Positions 8,719 to 16,284 of a stretch of DNA of 21,866 nt are shown one piece after another; positions within the stretch are counted from its first letter, which is position 1, and the number at the start of each line of letters is the position of its first letter. Under the pieces are notes generated by a model. It was given only the letters and a program-made list of their open reading frames with translations, had not been told where the DNA came from and did not search any database. This stretch comes from Streptomyces sp. WM6386. Lineage in GTDB: Bacteria; Actinomycetota; Actinomycetes; Streptomycetales; Streptomycetaceae. The stretch lies in NCBI RefSeq assembly GCF_000972385.1, contig NZ_JXTE01000100.1, positions 1 to 21,866 of the forward strand, given 5' to 3'. The translations under genes and the position numbers were made by a program.

Positions 8719-9273
8719 ATGTCCCAGCGCGTTTCGTCTCGTTCTTCCCGTACGTCCCTGCTCCGCACCCGGGCCGCCGTGGTGGCCGTCGGTCTGGGGG
8801 CCGCGGCCGTGCTGGGGACCGGGGTCGCGGCGGCCGCGGAGACCGGCAAGACCGTCTCCTGGGTCGACCCGGTCAAGAAGTACAAGCTCAGCGCGAGCTT
8901 CGCGCAGTCCGGTGCCCTGTGGCAGTCCACCCACAGCGGGCAGGACTTCGCCGTGGCCAGCGGCACCCAGGTCTTCGCCGCGCACGGCGGGACCGTCGTC
9001 AAGGCCGGCGGCAACGGTGCCGGTGACGGACCGGCGTACGGCAATGCCATCGTCATCAAGCACGCCAACAAGACCTACTCGCAGTACGCCCATCTCTCAC
9101 GCATCGACGTGAAGGTCGGCCAGGTCGTCAAGACCGGTCAGCGCATCGCCCTGTCCGGCAACACGGGCAACTCCAGCGGCCCGCACCTGCACTTCGAGAT
9201 CCGTACGACCGCCAACTACGGCTCGGCGATCGACCCCGTCGCCTTCCTGCGCACCAAGGGCGTGACCGTCTAA
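8719..9273 (+). CDS. Exported M23-family (LytM-type) metallopeptidase, 184 aa
   Basis: M23 peptidases are zinc endopeptidases that cut peptidoglycan cross-bridges or stems. Residues 1-40 form a signal peptide: Ser/Arg-rich start SSRSSRTSLLRTR, then AAVVAVGLGAAAVLGTGVAAAA. The catalytic domain spans about 44-180 and shows the zinc ligands H72 and D76 in THSGQDFAV, H125 in YAHLS, and H156 and H158 in GPHLHFE, so it looks active. At 184 residues it is a minimal enzyme with no binding domain or coiled coil, so it is probably a small secreted hydrolase. ATG 8719 is chosen because GAGG lies five bases upstream and the signal peptide starts right after it; the frame is open further upstream but without sensible sequence. 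Its stop overlaps that of the convergent tetR gene. Confidence 0.9.
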   Translation: MSQRVSSRSSRTSLLRTRAAVVAVGLGAAAVLGTGVAAAAETGKTVSWVDPVKKYKLSASFAQSGALWQSTHSGQDFAVASGTQVFAAHGGTVVKAGGNGAGDGPAYGNAIVIKHANKTYSQYAHLSRIDVKVGQVVKTGQRIALSGNTGNSSGPHLHFEIRTTANYGSAIDPVAFLRTKGVTV

Positions 9274-9869
9274 GCCTTCTTGCGGGCGCCTTCGTGGGCC
9301 TGGGTCACCAGGTCCGACGCCACCTCCAGGACCGCCCTGCGCTTGTCCTCGGGGTCGCCCGCGAGGTCCTGGAGGAAGAAGATCCCGGCGTGCAGGGTGA
9401 AGATCGCGCTGGTGTAGCGGACCTGGTCGACCAGGTCCGCCTTCGGGTCGATCATGATGTCGCGCAGCCCCTGCATGCGCTCCTTGAAGGTCTCGCCGAC
9501 CCGCAGTTCCCGTACGGTCGCCTGGTTCTCCTGCATGAAGCGGAACAGGGGGGCGGCGTTGGCGAGGATGCCGCTGTAGCGCCGTACGATCTCCTGCTTC
9601 GTCTCCAGGGTGTGCGGCTGCCGCCTGCCCCACTCGATCAGGTCGAGGATCGGCTGGGTCAGATCGTCGAAGATGCTGACCAGGATCTCTTCCTTGGTCT
9701 TGAAGTGGTAGTAGAGCGCTGCCTTGGTGACCTCCAGGCTCTCGGCGATCTCGCGCAGAGAGGTCTTCTCGTAGCCCTGCTCGGCGAAGAGATCGAGCGC
9801 CACGTCCTGGATGCGCTGGCGGGTGTCCCCGCGGCGCCGCTGCTTGGTGCCGTCCATGGTGCCGCCCAC
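9270..9869 (-). CDS. TetR-family transcriptional repressor, 199 aa
   Basis: The N-terminal TetR DNA-binding domain covers residues about 13-60: RQRIQDVALDLFAEQGYEKT, the helix-turn-helix LREIAESLEVTKAALYYHF, then KTKEEIL. The remainder is the variable helical ligand-binding and dimerisation domain. It is divergent from an efflux pump with paired palindromes between them, the classic layout of a repressor that releases its pump gene when it binds the pump's substrate. The ligand is unknown. The start is GTG 9869 or ATG 9857 four codons later; GGAG motifs lie at several spacings and do not decide. The stop TAG (9272-9270) overlaps the TAA of the convergent M23 gene. Confidence 0.92.
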   Translation of the reverse strand: MGGTMDGTKQRRRGDTRQRIQDVALDLFAEQGYEKTSLREIAESLEVTKAALYYHFKTKEEILVSIFDDLTQPILDLIEWGRRQPHTLETKQEIVRRYSGILANAAPLFRFMQENQATVRELRVGETFKERMQGLRDIMIDPKADLVDQVRYTSAIFTLHAGIFFLQDLAGDPEDKRRAVLEVASDLVTQAHEGARKKA

Positions 9870-9870
9870 T

Positions 9871-9890
9871 CTCCGTGAAGCTCCGTGAAG
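9871..9890. repeat. Tandem 10-base direct repeat in the tetR leader
   Basis: CTCCGTGAAG occurs twice head to tail at 9871-9880 and 9881-9890. Read on the minus strand it gives two GGAG-containing copies just before the tetR start, so it may be a duplicated ribosome binding site. Confidence 0.7.
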
Positions 9891-9908
9891 CCATTGGCTT
9901 TGAGCAAA

Positions 9909-9979
9909 ACTTACTTGACGCCCGGCTAGTTACGGGTCTACCTTCCCAGTGTAGTCAACTTGCCGGGCGGCAAGTAAGT
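9909..9979. promoter_or_regulatory. Paired TetR operators between tetR and the exporter gene
   Basis: ACTTGCC-GGGC-GGCAAGT at 9958-9975 is a perfect 18-base palindrome of the TetR-operator type. A degenerate copy, ACTTGACGCCCGGCTAGT, lies at 9913-9930 in the opposite orientation. Together, 9909-9926 and 9962-9979 form an 18-base inverted repeat with one mismatch. The left copy overlaps the exporter -35; the right copy lies just past the exporter start site and over TTGACT (minus strand, 9958-9953), a likely tetR -35. This suits repression of both genes. Confidence 0.75.
9915..9944 (+). promoter_or_regulatory. Promoter of the exporter gene
   Basis: TTGACG (9915-9920), an 18-base spacer and TACCTT (9939-9944) form a good vegetative promoter. 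The predicted start is near 9951, giving a leader of about 48 bases that carries the right operator and the ribosome binding site GGGGGAG (9984-9990). Confidence 0.65.
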
Positions 9980-9998
9980 AGCTGGGGGAGTGGGAGTC

Positions 9999-11573
9999 AT
10001 GGCGGACACACAGACGAAGGCCGAGCCGGAAGACGGCAAGCAACCGAAGAGTGTGCGGGTGGTCCTGCTCGCGCTGATGATCACGATGATGCTGGCGATG
10101 CTCGACAACATGATCGTGGGCACCGCGATGCCGACGATCGTCGGTGAGCTGGGCGGGCTCGAGCATCTGTCATGGGTCGTGACGGCGTACACGCTGGCGA
10201 CCGCGGCCTCCACCCCGCTGTGGGGGAAGATCGGTGACATGTACGGGCGCAAGGGCGTCTTCATGTCGTCGATCGTGCTCTTCCTGGTCGGGTCGGCGCT
10301 CAGCGGCATGGCCCAGGACATGGGACAGCTCATCGGGTTCCGGGCCGTTCAGGGCCTTGGCGCCGGCGGTCTGATGGTCGGTGTCATGGCGATCATCGGT
10401 GACCTCATTCCGCCGCGGGAACGGGGCAAGTACCAGGGCATGATGGCCGGCGTCATGGCGCTCGCCATGATCGGCGGACCGCTGGTCGGCGGCACCATCA
10501 CCGACCACTGGGGCTGGCGCTGGGCCTTCTACATCAACCTGCCGCTCGGTGTCGTCGCGCTCGCCGCGATCAGCGCCGTGCTGCATCTGCCGAAGAAGCG
10601 GGCCAAGGCGCGCATCGACTATCTCGGTGCCGGGCTGCTGACCGTGGGCATCACCGCGATCGTGCTGGTCACCACATGGGGCGGTACGGAGTACGCCTGG
10701 TCCTCCGCACGGATCATGGAGCTCATCGGCATCGGTGTCGCCGCGCTCATCGGGTTCGTGTTCTGGCAGACCAAGGCCGCCGAGCCGGTGGTGCCGCTGC
10801 ACATCTTCCGCAGCCGCAACTTCACGCTGATGTCCCTCATCGGCTTCGTCACCGGGTTCGTGATGTTCGGTGCGACGCTGTTCCTGCCGCTGTACCAGCA
10901 GTCCGTGCAGGGTGCGTCCGCGACCAACTCCGGGTTGCTGCTCCTTCCGATGCTCGGTGCGATGCTCGTGACGTCGATGGTGGCGGGGCGGGTGACCACG
11001 AACACCGGGCGGTACAAGGTGTTCCCGGTCGTCGGCAGTGTGCTGATGGTCGTCGGGCTGTACCTGCTGTCGCTGATGGACACGGACACCTCGCGGTTCA
11101 CGTCCGGGGTGTACATGGCCGTCGTCGGGCTCGGCATGGGCTGTCTGATGCAGATCACCATGCTGGTCGCGCAGAACAGCGTCGAGATGAAGGACATGGG
11201 CGTCGCGTCGTCGTCCACGACTCTCTTCCGTACGCTCGGTTCCTCCTTCGGTGTTGCGATCATGGGCGCGCTGTTCAACAGCCGGGTCCAGGACGTCATG
11301 GCCGAGCGGGGTGGGGCGATCGGGGCGAAGATGACCGAGTCGTCCGCGCAGCTGGATGCGGCGAGTCTGGCGAAGCTGCCGGATGCGGCCCGTGAGGCGT
11401 ATCAGCATGCGGTGTCGGCCGGTACGCACTCGGCGTTCCTGCTGGGGGCTGTGGTGGCGGTGCTGGCGCTGGTCGCGGCGGTGTTCGTGAAGGAGGTTCC
11501 GCTGAAGGGGGCGGGGCCGAAGGACGAGACGGAGGAGGCGGCGGCGCCTATGCAGGTCGTCGAGGCCGTCTGA
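9999..11573 (+). CDS. MFS drug exporter, DHA2 family with 14 membrane helices, 524 aa
   Basis: This is a major-facilitator proton antiporter of the DHA2 (QacA/EmrB-like) type. Motif D1 is LDNMIVGTAMPTIVGEL (35-51), motif A GKIGDMYGRKG (76-86), and the antiporter motif C region GVMALAMIGGPLVGG (151-165). Hydrophobic segments continue to about residue 500, consistent with 14 helices, and the tail is acidic and cytoplasmic. Such pumps expel hydrophobic or cationic drugs and sometimes self-made antibiotics; the substrate cannot be told. ATG 9999 is chosen because GGAG ends eight bases upstream; an in-frame GTG at 9990 would overlap that site. The regulation is almost certainly by the divergent TetR gene. 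Confidence 0.93.
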   Translation: MADTQTKAEPEDGKQPKSVRVVLLALMITMMLAMLDNMIVGTAMPTIVGELGGLEHLSWVVTAYTLATAASTPLWGKIGDMYGRKGVFMSSIVLFLVGSALSGMAQDMGQLIGFRAVQGLGAGGLMVGVMAIIGDLIPPRERGKYQGMMAGVMALAMIGGPLVGGTITDHWGWRWAFYINLPLGVVALAAISAVLHLPKKRAKARIDYLGAGLLTVGITAIVLVTTWGGTEYAWSSARIMELIGIGVAALIGFVFWQTKAAEPVVPLHIFRSRNFTLMSLIGFVTGFVMFGATLFLPLYQQSVQGASATNSGLLLLPMLGAMLVTSMVAGRVTTNTGRYKVFPVVGSVLMVVGLYLLSLMDTDTSRFTSGVYMAVVGLGMGCLMQITMLVAQNSVEMKDMGVASSSTTLFRTLGSSFGVAIMGALFNSRVQDVMAERGGAIGAKMTESSAQLDAASLAKLPDAAREAYQHAVSAGTHSAFLLGAVVAVLALVAAVFVKEVPLKGAGPKDETEEAAAPMQVVEAV

Positions 11574-11587
11574 TCCGAACCTGAGCT

Positions 11588-11625
11588 GAAGGCCTCCCGG
11601 CTGGTGTCCGCCCCGGGGGGTCTTC
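11588..11625 (+). terminator. Terminator between the exporter gene and cseC
   Basis: GAAGGCCTCCCGG (11588-11600) pairs with CCGGGGGGTCTTC (11613-11625), a 13-base stem with two G-U wobbles and a 12-base loop, followed by GCGTTTT. It is 14 bases past the exporter stop. Because cseC converges from the other side with no other hairpin seen, it may work in both directions. Confidence 0.75.
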
Positions 11626-11704
11626 GCGTTTTCCTGACCAGGCCTGGTTCTCGGACGCCGGGCGGGTCGGCGGCCTTGAACGTCGGGTGGGCTGCGGTGT
11701 GGCG

Positions 11705-13048
11705 CTACGGCATCATCGGGTAGCTTCCCGTGTTTGTCGGTGCGTGTTCCGGTAGCCACAGGACGGCTACCGCGCCCTCTGCCGGGACTCCCTCGGGTGC
11801 GCCTGGGGGGCGGATGTTGCGGAAGGTGAGGCGGGCGCCGAGGACTCGGGCCTGGCCGGCGGCGATGGTCAGGCCGAGGCCGTGGCCGTGGCCCGCCCGG
11901 TCGGTGCTGCCGGTGCGAAAGCGGCTCGGTCCGTCGGCGAGGAGGTCCTCGGGGAACCCGGGGCCGTGGTCGCGGACCCGGATGACCCGGCCCTCGACGG
12001 TGACCTGGATGGGCGGTCTGCCGTGCCGGGCGGCGTTGGCGAGCAGGTTGAACAGCACCCGCTCCAGGCGCCGTGGGTCCGTCGTGACCATCGACTCGTG
12101 CACCACCCGGACGTCGATCTCCGGGTCCTTCGCCATCACCCGCCGGGCGACGAACTCGCCCAGCAGGATGTCCTGCAGCTCCGCCCGCTCGGACGCGCTG
12201 TCCAGCCGGGCCACCTCCAGGACGTCCTCGACGAGGGTGCGCATGGCCTTCGCCCGGTCCAGGACCAGCTCGGTCGGACGGCCCGGCGGCAGCAGTTCGG
12301 CCGCGGTCAGCAGACCGGTCACCGGTGTCCGCAGCTCGTGCGCGATGTCCGCGGTGACCCGCCGCTCCGCCTCCAGGCGCTGCTCCAGCGCTTCCCGCAT
12401 GGCGTCCACGGCGCTCGCGAGGTCGTCCGTCTCGTCCCGGATGACCCTGCCGATCGCGTCCCGCACCCGCACGTTCGTCTCACCGCTCGCGACCTCGTTG
12501 GCGGCGGCCGCGGCCTTGCGCAGCCGGCTCGACAGCCGGCCCCCGATGAGCACGCCGAGCGCGCTGCCACCGAGGACGACCGCGATGGAGCCGATCACCA
12601 GGGCCTGGTCCAGGTCCTTGAGGATGTCGGTGCTGCGGTCGGTGAACCCGGTGTGCAGGGACAGCACATTGCCGTCCTTGGCCGGTACGGCCGCCCAGAT
12701 GTCCGGCGCTCCGCCCGGCCCGTCCGTCACATAGGTCGCCCGGCGTCCCTGCTCGACCTTGTGCCGCAGCGGCATCGGCAGCGACGAGTCGTTCTTCTCG
12801 ACGTGCGGGAAGTTCGCCAGACCGGTCTTCTCGTAGTTGTTCTGGGCGATCTGGATGCGTTCGTCGGCGAGGTCGCGGGCGTTGTCCAGCATCGAGACCC
12901 GGGCGGCGTTGTGCACGACCAGGCTCAGCGCGATCGCGACGAGCGCGCCGACCAGCGCGATGGCCGCGCTGAGCTTCCATCTCAGTCCCGTACGGATGCC
13001 CGTACGCTCCAGCCGCGCCGGGACCAGGCGCCGAAGATTCCCCCGCAT
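11705..13048 (-). CDS. cseC: CseC, envelope-stress sensor histidine kinase, 447 aa
   Basis: CseC is the membrane kinase that senses cell-wall damage and phosphorylates CseB, turning on sigE. Membrane helix 1 is about residues 26-47 and helix 2 about 149-170, enclosing a sensor domain of about 100 residues outside the cell. A HAMP-like linker follows (171-230). The phospho-acceptor is H237 in IAHELRTP, the N box is NLLANAARH (334-342), G1 is DHGPGF (360-365) and G2 is GHGHGLGL (386-393). All catalytic motifs are intact. The start lies 11 bases after the cseB stop, so the two are co-translated as an operon. Assignment rests on the family plus the complete sigE-cseA-cseB-cseC order. Confidence 0.95.
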   Translation of the reverse strand: MRGNLRRLVPARLERTGIRTGLRWKLSAAIALVGALVAIALSLVVHNAARVSMLDNARDLADERIQIAQNNYEKTGLANFPHVEKNDSSLPMPLRHKVEQGRRATYVTDGPGGAPDIWAAVPAKDGNVLSLHTGFTDRSTDILKDLDQALVIGSIAVVLGGSALGVLIGGRLSSRLRKAAAAANEVASGETNVRVRDAIGRVIRDETDDLASAVDAMREALEQRLEAERRVTADIAHELRTPVTGLLTAAELLPPGRPTELVLDRAKAMRTLVEDVLEVARLDSASERAELQDILLGEFVARRVMAKDPEIDVRVVHESMVTTDPRRLERVLFNLLANAARHGRPPIQVTVEGRVIRVRDHGPGFPEDLLADGPSRFRTGSTDRAGHGHGLGLTIAAGQARVLGARLTFRNIRPPGAPEGVPAEGAVAVLWLPEHAPTNTGSYPMMP

Positions 13049-13059
13049 GTCCGCCCCGC

Positions 13060-13764
13060 TCAGGCCTTCAACTTGTAGCCGAAACCGCGGACCGTCTCGA
13101 TCCGGTCCTGGCCGATCTTCGTACGCAGTCGCTGCACATGGACGTCGACGACGCGGGTGTCACCGCCCCAGCCGTAGTCCCACACCCGCTCCAGGAGCTT
13201 GTCCCGCGACAGGACCGTGCCCGGCGCGGAGGAGAACTCCAGGAGCAGTCGCATCTCGGTCGGGGTGAGTGCCACCGGCTCCCCGGCCCGGCGCACCTCC
13301 ATGCCCTCGGTGTCGATCTCCAGCTCGCCGAAGGTCAGCACCCCGCCGTCGGCCGCCGCGCCGCTCTCCTCGGACCGGTCACCGCCGCCCGCGTGCCCGA
13401 AGCGGCGCAGCACCGCGCGGATACGGGCGACCAGCACGGCACCGTCGAACGGCTTGGTGACGTAGTCGTCGGCGCCCGCCTCCAGGCCCAGCACCACGTC
13501 GATGGAGTCCGCGCGCGCCGACAGCATGATCACCGGCACGGTCGACTCGTCCCGGATACGCCGGCACAGGCTGACGCCGTCCAGGCCCGGAACCATGACG
13601 TCCAGCAGGGCGATGTCGGGGCGGTCGGCGCGGAACGCCTCCAGGCCCGACAGCCCGTCGGGCATGGCGGTGACCGCGAAGCCGTCCCGCTCCAGGGCGA
13701 GTTGGGTGGCCTCGCGGATGACGTCGTCGTCCTCGACGAACAGAACGTGGGTCTGGTCTGCCAT
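13060..13764 (-). CDS. cseB: CseB, OmpR-type response regulator, 234 aa
   Basis: CseB, when phosphorylated by CseC, activates the sigE promoter. The receiver domain (4-120) has the acidic pocket E11/D12/D13, phospho-acceptor D55 in DIALLDVMVPG, S82 and K104 in VTKPFDG. A variable linker (121-142) leads to the winged-helix DNA-binding domain (143-234), with TPTEMRLL and the recognition helix region DTRVVDVHVQRLRTKI. ATG 13764 begins MADQTHVLFVEDDD, the expected receiver start; the frame is open further upstream but the extra residues are unlike a receiver. The ribosome binding site is weak. A 98-base gap separates it from cseA and contains a 12-base direct repeat. Confidence 0.95.
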   Translation of the reverse strand: MADQTHVLFVEDDDVIREATQLALERDGFAVTAMPDGLSGLEAFRADRPDIALLDVMVPGLDGVSLCRRIRDESTVPVIMLSARADSIDVVLGLEAGADDYVTKPFDGAVLVARIRAVLRRFGHAGGGDRSEESGAAADGGVLTFGELEIDTEGMEVRRAGEPVALTPTEMRLLLEFSSAPGTVLSRDKLLERVWDYGWGGDTRVVDVHVQRLRTKIGQDRIETVRGFGYKLKA

Positions 13765-13783
13765 CCCGCTGCTCTCTGTCCTC

Positions 13784-13809
13784 GTGTCGCTGTCTGGGTG
13801 TCGCTGTCT
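13784..13809. repeat. 12-base direct repeat in the cseA-cseB gap
   Basis: GTGTCGCTGTCT occurs at 13784-13795 and again at 13798-13809, a 14-base period, 20 to 45 bases upstream of the cseB start. OmpR-type regulators bind direct repeats, so this may be a regulator site or part of an internal promoter; it could also be a chance duplication. Confidence 0.6.
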
Positions 13810-13862
13810 ATGGGGAGTCGTGGTGCCGTTGACAGGTGATCGGATCGTAGGCCCCGATCGGT

Positions 13863-14585
13863 TCACTCCGAGGGCGACGGGGTGGGGCCGAGGTCGCCGA
13901 GCTCATTGTGCGCGTACCGCACTTTGACGAAGTGACCCGCCGACGACCACCGGTAGGTGATCACGTCCTCGCCGGACGGGCTCGACACCGGGTCGCCCTT
14001 CTCGTACAACTGCCTGCTCACCACCAGGTTGCCGCCGCTGTCTATCTCCGCGTAGACCGGGGACGCCTCGGCGCTGAACACATTCTCGTACGCGCCACCC
14101 GCCTCGTGATACACGTACGAGCCGACACCGACACCGTCGCCGCAGGTCAGCACGTTGACCACGACGTCGTCCGACGAGCCTCCGGTCAGATCGCCGTAGG
14201 CCACGTCGAGCGGGTACTCGTCCGCGACGCACGGCTTGAGGTCGTCCTTGACCTCCGCCGAGACCAGCGGGTCGCTCTTGACCAACTTGACCGCTGCCGT
14301 ATGGCTCAGGGAGTCGGAATCGGAGCCGGAGTCGGACGCGTAGGCAGAGGGCGCGGCGGCTGGGGCTCTGGAGGGTGTGGCCGAGGACGCGGCGCCCCCC
14401 ACCGCCATGTCGGTGCTCGACGAGGACTCGACGAAGGCCGGCCCCTCGTCACGGGTGCCGGTGCCGCCGGTGGCGCAGGCGGAGACGAAAAGGGCGAGGG
14501 CGGCGAGCACGGCCACCGCCGTGAACGCCGCCTGCAAAGTGCCCCGGCCCGGTGAGGGGTCCGCGTCGGTCAGGCCGCCGTGCAA
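13863..14585 (-). CDS. cseA: CseA, lipoprotein modulator of the SigE system, 240 aa
   Basis: CseA is a lipoprotein outside the membrane that damps SigE signalling, probably by acting on CseC. Residues about 15-37 are a lipoprotein signal: hydrophobic AAFTAVAVLAALALF, then lipobox VSAC with lipidated C37. Residues 40-95 are a Ser/Ala/Thr-rich linker; 96-235 form the folded domain, with two cysteines (CVADEYPLD and LTCGDG) that may form a disulfide. The best start is TTG 14585: GAGGAG lies eight bases upstream, and no ATG or GTG occurs before the signal peptide. That start overlaps the sigE coding end by 16 bases, pointing to translational coupling. In published work most transcripts stop after sigE, so cseA-cseB-cseC are read by read-through. 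Confidence 0.88.
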   Translation of the reverse strand: MHGGLTDADPSPGRGTLQAAFTAVAVLAALALFVSACATGGTGTRDEGPAFVESSSSTDMAVGGAASSATPSRAPAAAPSAYASDSGSDSDSLSHTAAVKLVKSDPLVSAEVKDDLKPCVADEYPLDVAYGDLTGGSSDDVVVNVLTCGDGVGVGSYVYHEAGGAYENVFSAEASPVYAEIDSGGNLVVSRQLYEKGDPVSSPSGEDVITYRWSSAGHFVKVRYAHNELGDLGPTPSPSE

Positions 14586-15112
14586 CGCTCCCGCTCCTCA
14601 CGCTCCAGCGCGCGTGCGTCCAGATCGCGGCTCTCCAGCTCCTCGCGGAGCCTGGCGAGGGCCCGGTGCAGCGTGCTCTTGACCGTTCCGGCCGACATGC
14701 CGAGGGCGGCGGCCGTCTCCTCCGTGGACATCTGCTCCCAGTGTCGCAGCACGACCACGCTGCGCTGCTTGGGGGCGAGCACTTTCATGATGTCCATCAG
14801 CAGGGCGCGGTCCGCGTGCTGCTCGGTGGCGTCGTCGACCGAGGCGTCCGGGAGCTGCTCGGTCGGCACCTCCTCCAGCTTGCGGGCCCGCCACCACTCG
14901 GTGCGGGTGTTGATCATGACCCGGCGCAGGTAGGCGTCCGCGAGTCGCTTGTCCGCGATGCCGTCCCAGCGGTGGTACGTCCGTGCCAGCGCCGTCTGCA
15001 GGAGGTCCTGGGCGTCGACCGGGTCCGGGACCAGACGACGGGCGCTGCGCAGCAACGCGTCCTGCCGGGTGCGGACGTACTCCTCGAACTCGAGCACCTC
15101 GCCCTGCGCCAT
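14570..15112 (-). CDS. sigE: SigE, ECF sigma factor for cell-envelope stress, 180 aa
   Basis: SigE directs RNA polymerase to cell-wall and envelope repair genes in Streptomyces. Region 2 lies at about 10-75 (EYVRTRQDALLRSARRL, region 2.2 DAQDLLQTALARTYHRW, then AYLRRVMINTRTEWWR). Region 4 lies at about 105-160 (VLAPKQRSVVVLRHWEQMS, helix-turn-helix EETAAALGMSAGTVKSTLHR). There is no anti-sigma gene next to it; in this system activity is set by transcription through CseB/CseC. ATG 15112 has GGAGG nine bases upstream. The sequence GEVLEFEEYVRTRQDALLRS near the start is what I recall for SigE. It heads the operon sigE-cseA-cseB-cseC. Confidence 0.96.
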   Translation of the reverse strand: MAQGEVLEFEEYVRTRQDALLRSARRLVPDPVDAQDLLQTALARTYHRWDGIADKRLADAYLRRVMINTRTEWWRARKLEEVPTEQLPDASVDDATEQHADRALLMDIMKVLAPKQRSVVVLRHWEQMSTEETAAALGMSAGTVKSTLHRALARLREELESRDLDARALEREERERCTAA

Positions 15113-15291
15113 GATCGACCGCCTCCATCCCCGTGTCCGACCCGCCCGCTGCCGGTTCTCCGTTGCCCGTGTGCCGCTCTCCTGCGGTACGCCAATGAAG
15201 CTACGGAGCTGTTGTCACGGGGCTGTGCGGGACAGCGCGCGGCCAGCGCTCGGCTGTCCGTCGGTTGTGTAACGGAAGCAGGAAAGGGGTA

Positions 15292-15317
15292 AACCGGCGC
15301 ACCGAATAGCGCCGGTT
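15292..15317 (-). terminator. mutY terminator upstream of sigE
   Basis: AACCGGCGC (15292-15300) and GCGCCGGTT (15309-15317) form a perfect 9-base stem with an 8-base loop. Read on the minus strand it begins 31 bases after the mutY stop and is followed by TTACCCCTTTCC, as expected for a terminator. The remaining 180 bases down to sigE must hold the CseB-dependent sigE promoter; I could not fix its elements. Confidence 0.65.
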
Positions 15318-15348
15318 CAGGGTGATTTGGCCATGTGGAGTGGTGCTG

Positions 15349-16284
15349 TTACGTCAACGGCAGCCGATACAAACCACCGGACAGGGGCTCGACGAGTCCG
15401 TCCGCGACGAGTCCGTCGAGCGCTCGCGCGCGCTGCACCGGCTCGTGCCACACCCGGTCGAGCGCGGTCTGCGGCACGGGCGCGTGGGCCTCGCGCAGGA
15501 CGGCGAGGAGCTTGCCGCGGACCTGGCGGTCGGTACCGGCGTACGTCTGTCCGCGCCGCGGCGGACCGTCGTGCTCCGGCTTGCCCGCGAGCCGCCAGGC
15601 GCACTGGGCGGCGATCGGACAGTGGTGGCAGGACTCGTTCCTGGCGGTGCACACCAGCGCGCCGAGCTCCATGGAGGCGGCGGCCCAGCGGGCGGCCGTC
15701 CGCTCCTCCTTCGGCAACAGGGCGCGGGCCAGCTTGCGTTCGGCGGCGGTGGTGGCGTTCGGCGGGTACTGCACGCCGGTGACGGCCCGCGCGAAGACGC
15801 GGCGGACATTGGTGTCGAGGACCGCGTGGCGCTGTCCGTACGCGAAGGAGGCGACCGCCGCGGCCGTGTACTCCCCGATGCCGGGCAGCGCGAGAAGCTG
15901 GGCGTGGTCGGCGGGTACGTCGCCGCCGTGCCGTTCGGTTATCGCGACGGCCGCCCCGTGCAGGCGCAGGGCGCGACGCGGATAGCCGAGCCGGCCCCAC
16001 GCGCGCACAGCCTCACCGGGGGCCTCCCCGGCGAGGTCGGCGGGGCGCGGCCAGCGGGCCAGCCACTGCTCGTACACCGGCAGGACGCGGCTGACCGGCG
16101 TCTGCTGCAACATGAACTCGCTGACCATCACCCCCCACGGCCCGGCCTGCGGGCGCCGCCACGGCAGGTCGCGGGCGTGCTCGTCGAACCAGTCGATGAC
16201 AGGGGGGTGCAGGTGCTCTCCGCCGGGAGACTCGGAGAGGGGGTCGGAGGGGCTGCTGTGCGGGGGCTTCGTGGGCGCAGTCAT
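15349..16284 (-). CDS. mutY: MutY, A/G-specific adenine DNA glycosylase, 311 aa
   Basis: MutY removes adenine mispaired with 8-oxoguanine, preventing G:C to T:A mutations. The catalytic glutamate is E56 in VSEFMLQQTP, the helix-hairpin-helix is LPGIGEYTAAAV (133-144), and the catalytic aspartate is D157 in VLDTNVRR. The 4Fe-4S loop is C212-x6-C219-x2-C222-x5-C228. After it comes a short winged-helix-like tail (about 255-309) instead of the MutT-like domain of the E. coli enzyme; short MutY proteins of this kind are usual in actinobacteria. ATG 16284 is chosen because AAGG lies just upstream and the next residues form a short disordered leader; the frame is open further upstream but reads as non-coding. 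The gene diverges from the plus-strand membrane protein gene. Confidence 0.95.
   Translation of the reverse strand: MTAPTKPPHSSPSDPLSESPGGEHLHPPVIDWFDEHARDLPWRRPQAGPWGVMVSEFMLQQTPVSRVLPVYEQWLARWPRPADLAGEAPGEAVRAWGRLGYPRRALRLHGAAVAITERHGGDVPADHAQLLALPGIGEYTAAAVASFAYGQRHAVLDTNVRRVFARAVTGVQYPPNATTAAERKLARALLPKEERTAARWAAASMELGALVCTARNESCHHCPIAAQCAWRLAGKPEHDGPPRRGQTYAGTDRQVRGKLLAVLREAHAPVPQTALDRVWHEPVQRARALDGLVADGLVEPLSGGLYRLPLT

Noticed and set aside
10170..11759. 529-codon open frame antisense to the exporter gene
   Set aside because: Composition is His/Arg/Asp/Gln-rich and meaningless, an antisense shadow of a membrane protein gene.
13829..13851. Plus-strand promoter TTGACA in the cseA-cseB gap
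   Set aside because: The -35 is perfect, but no -10 lies at 16-19 bases and there is no plus-strand gene to serve.
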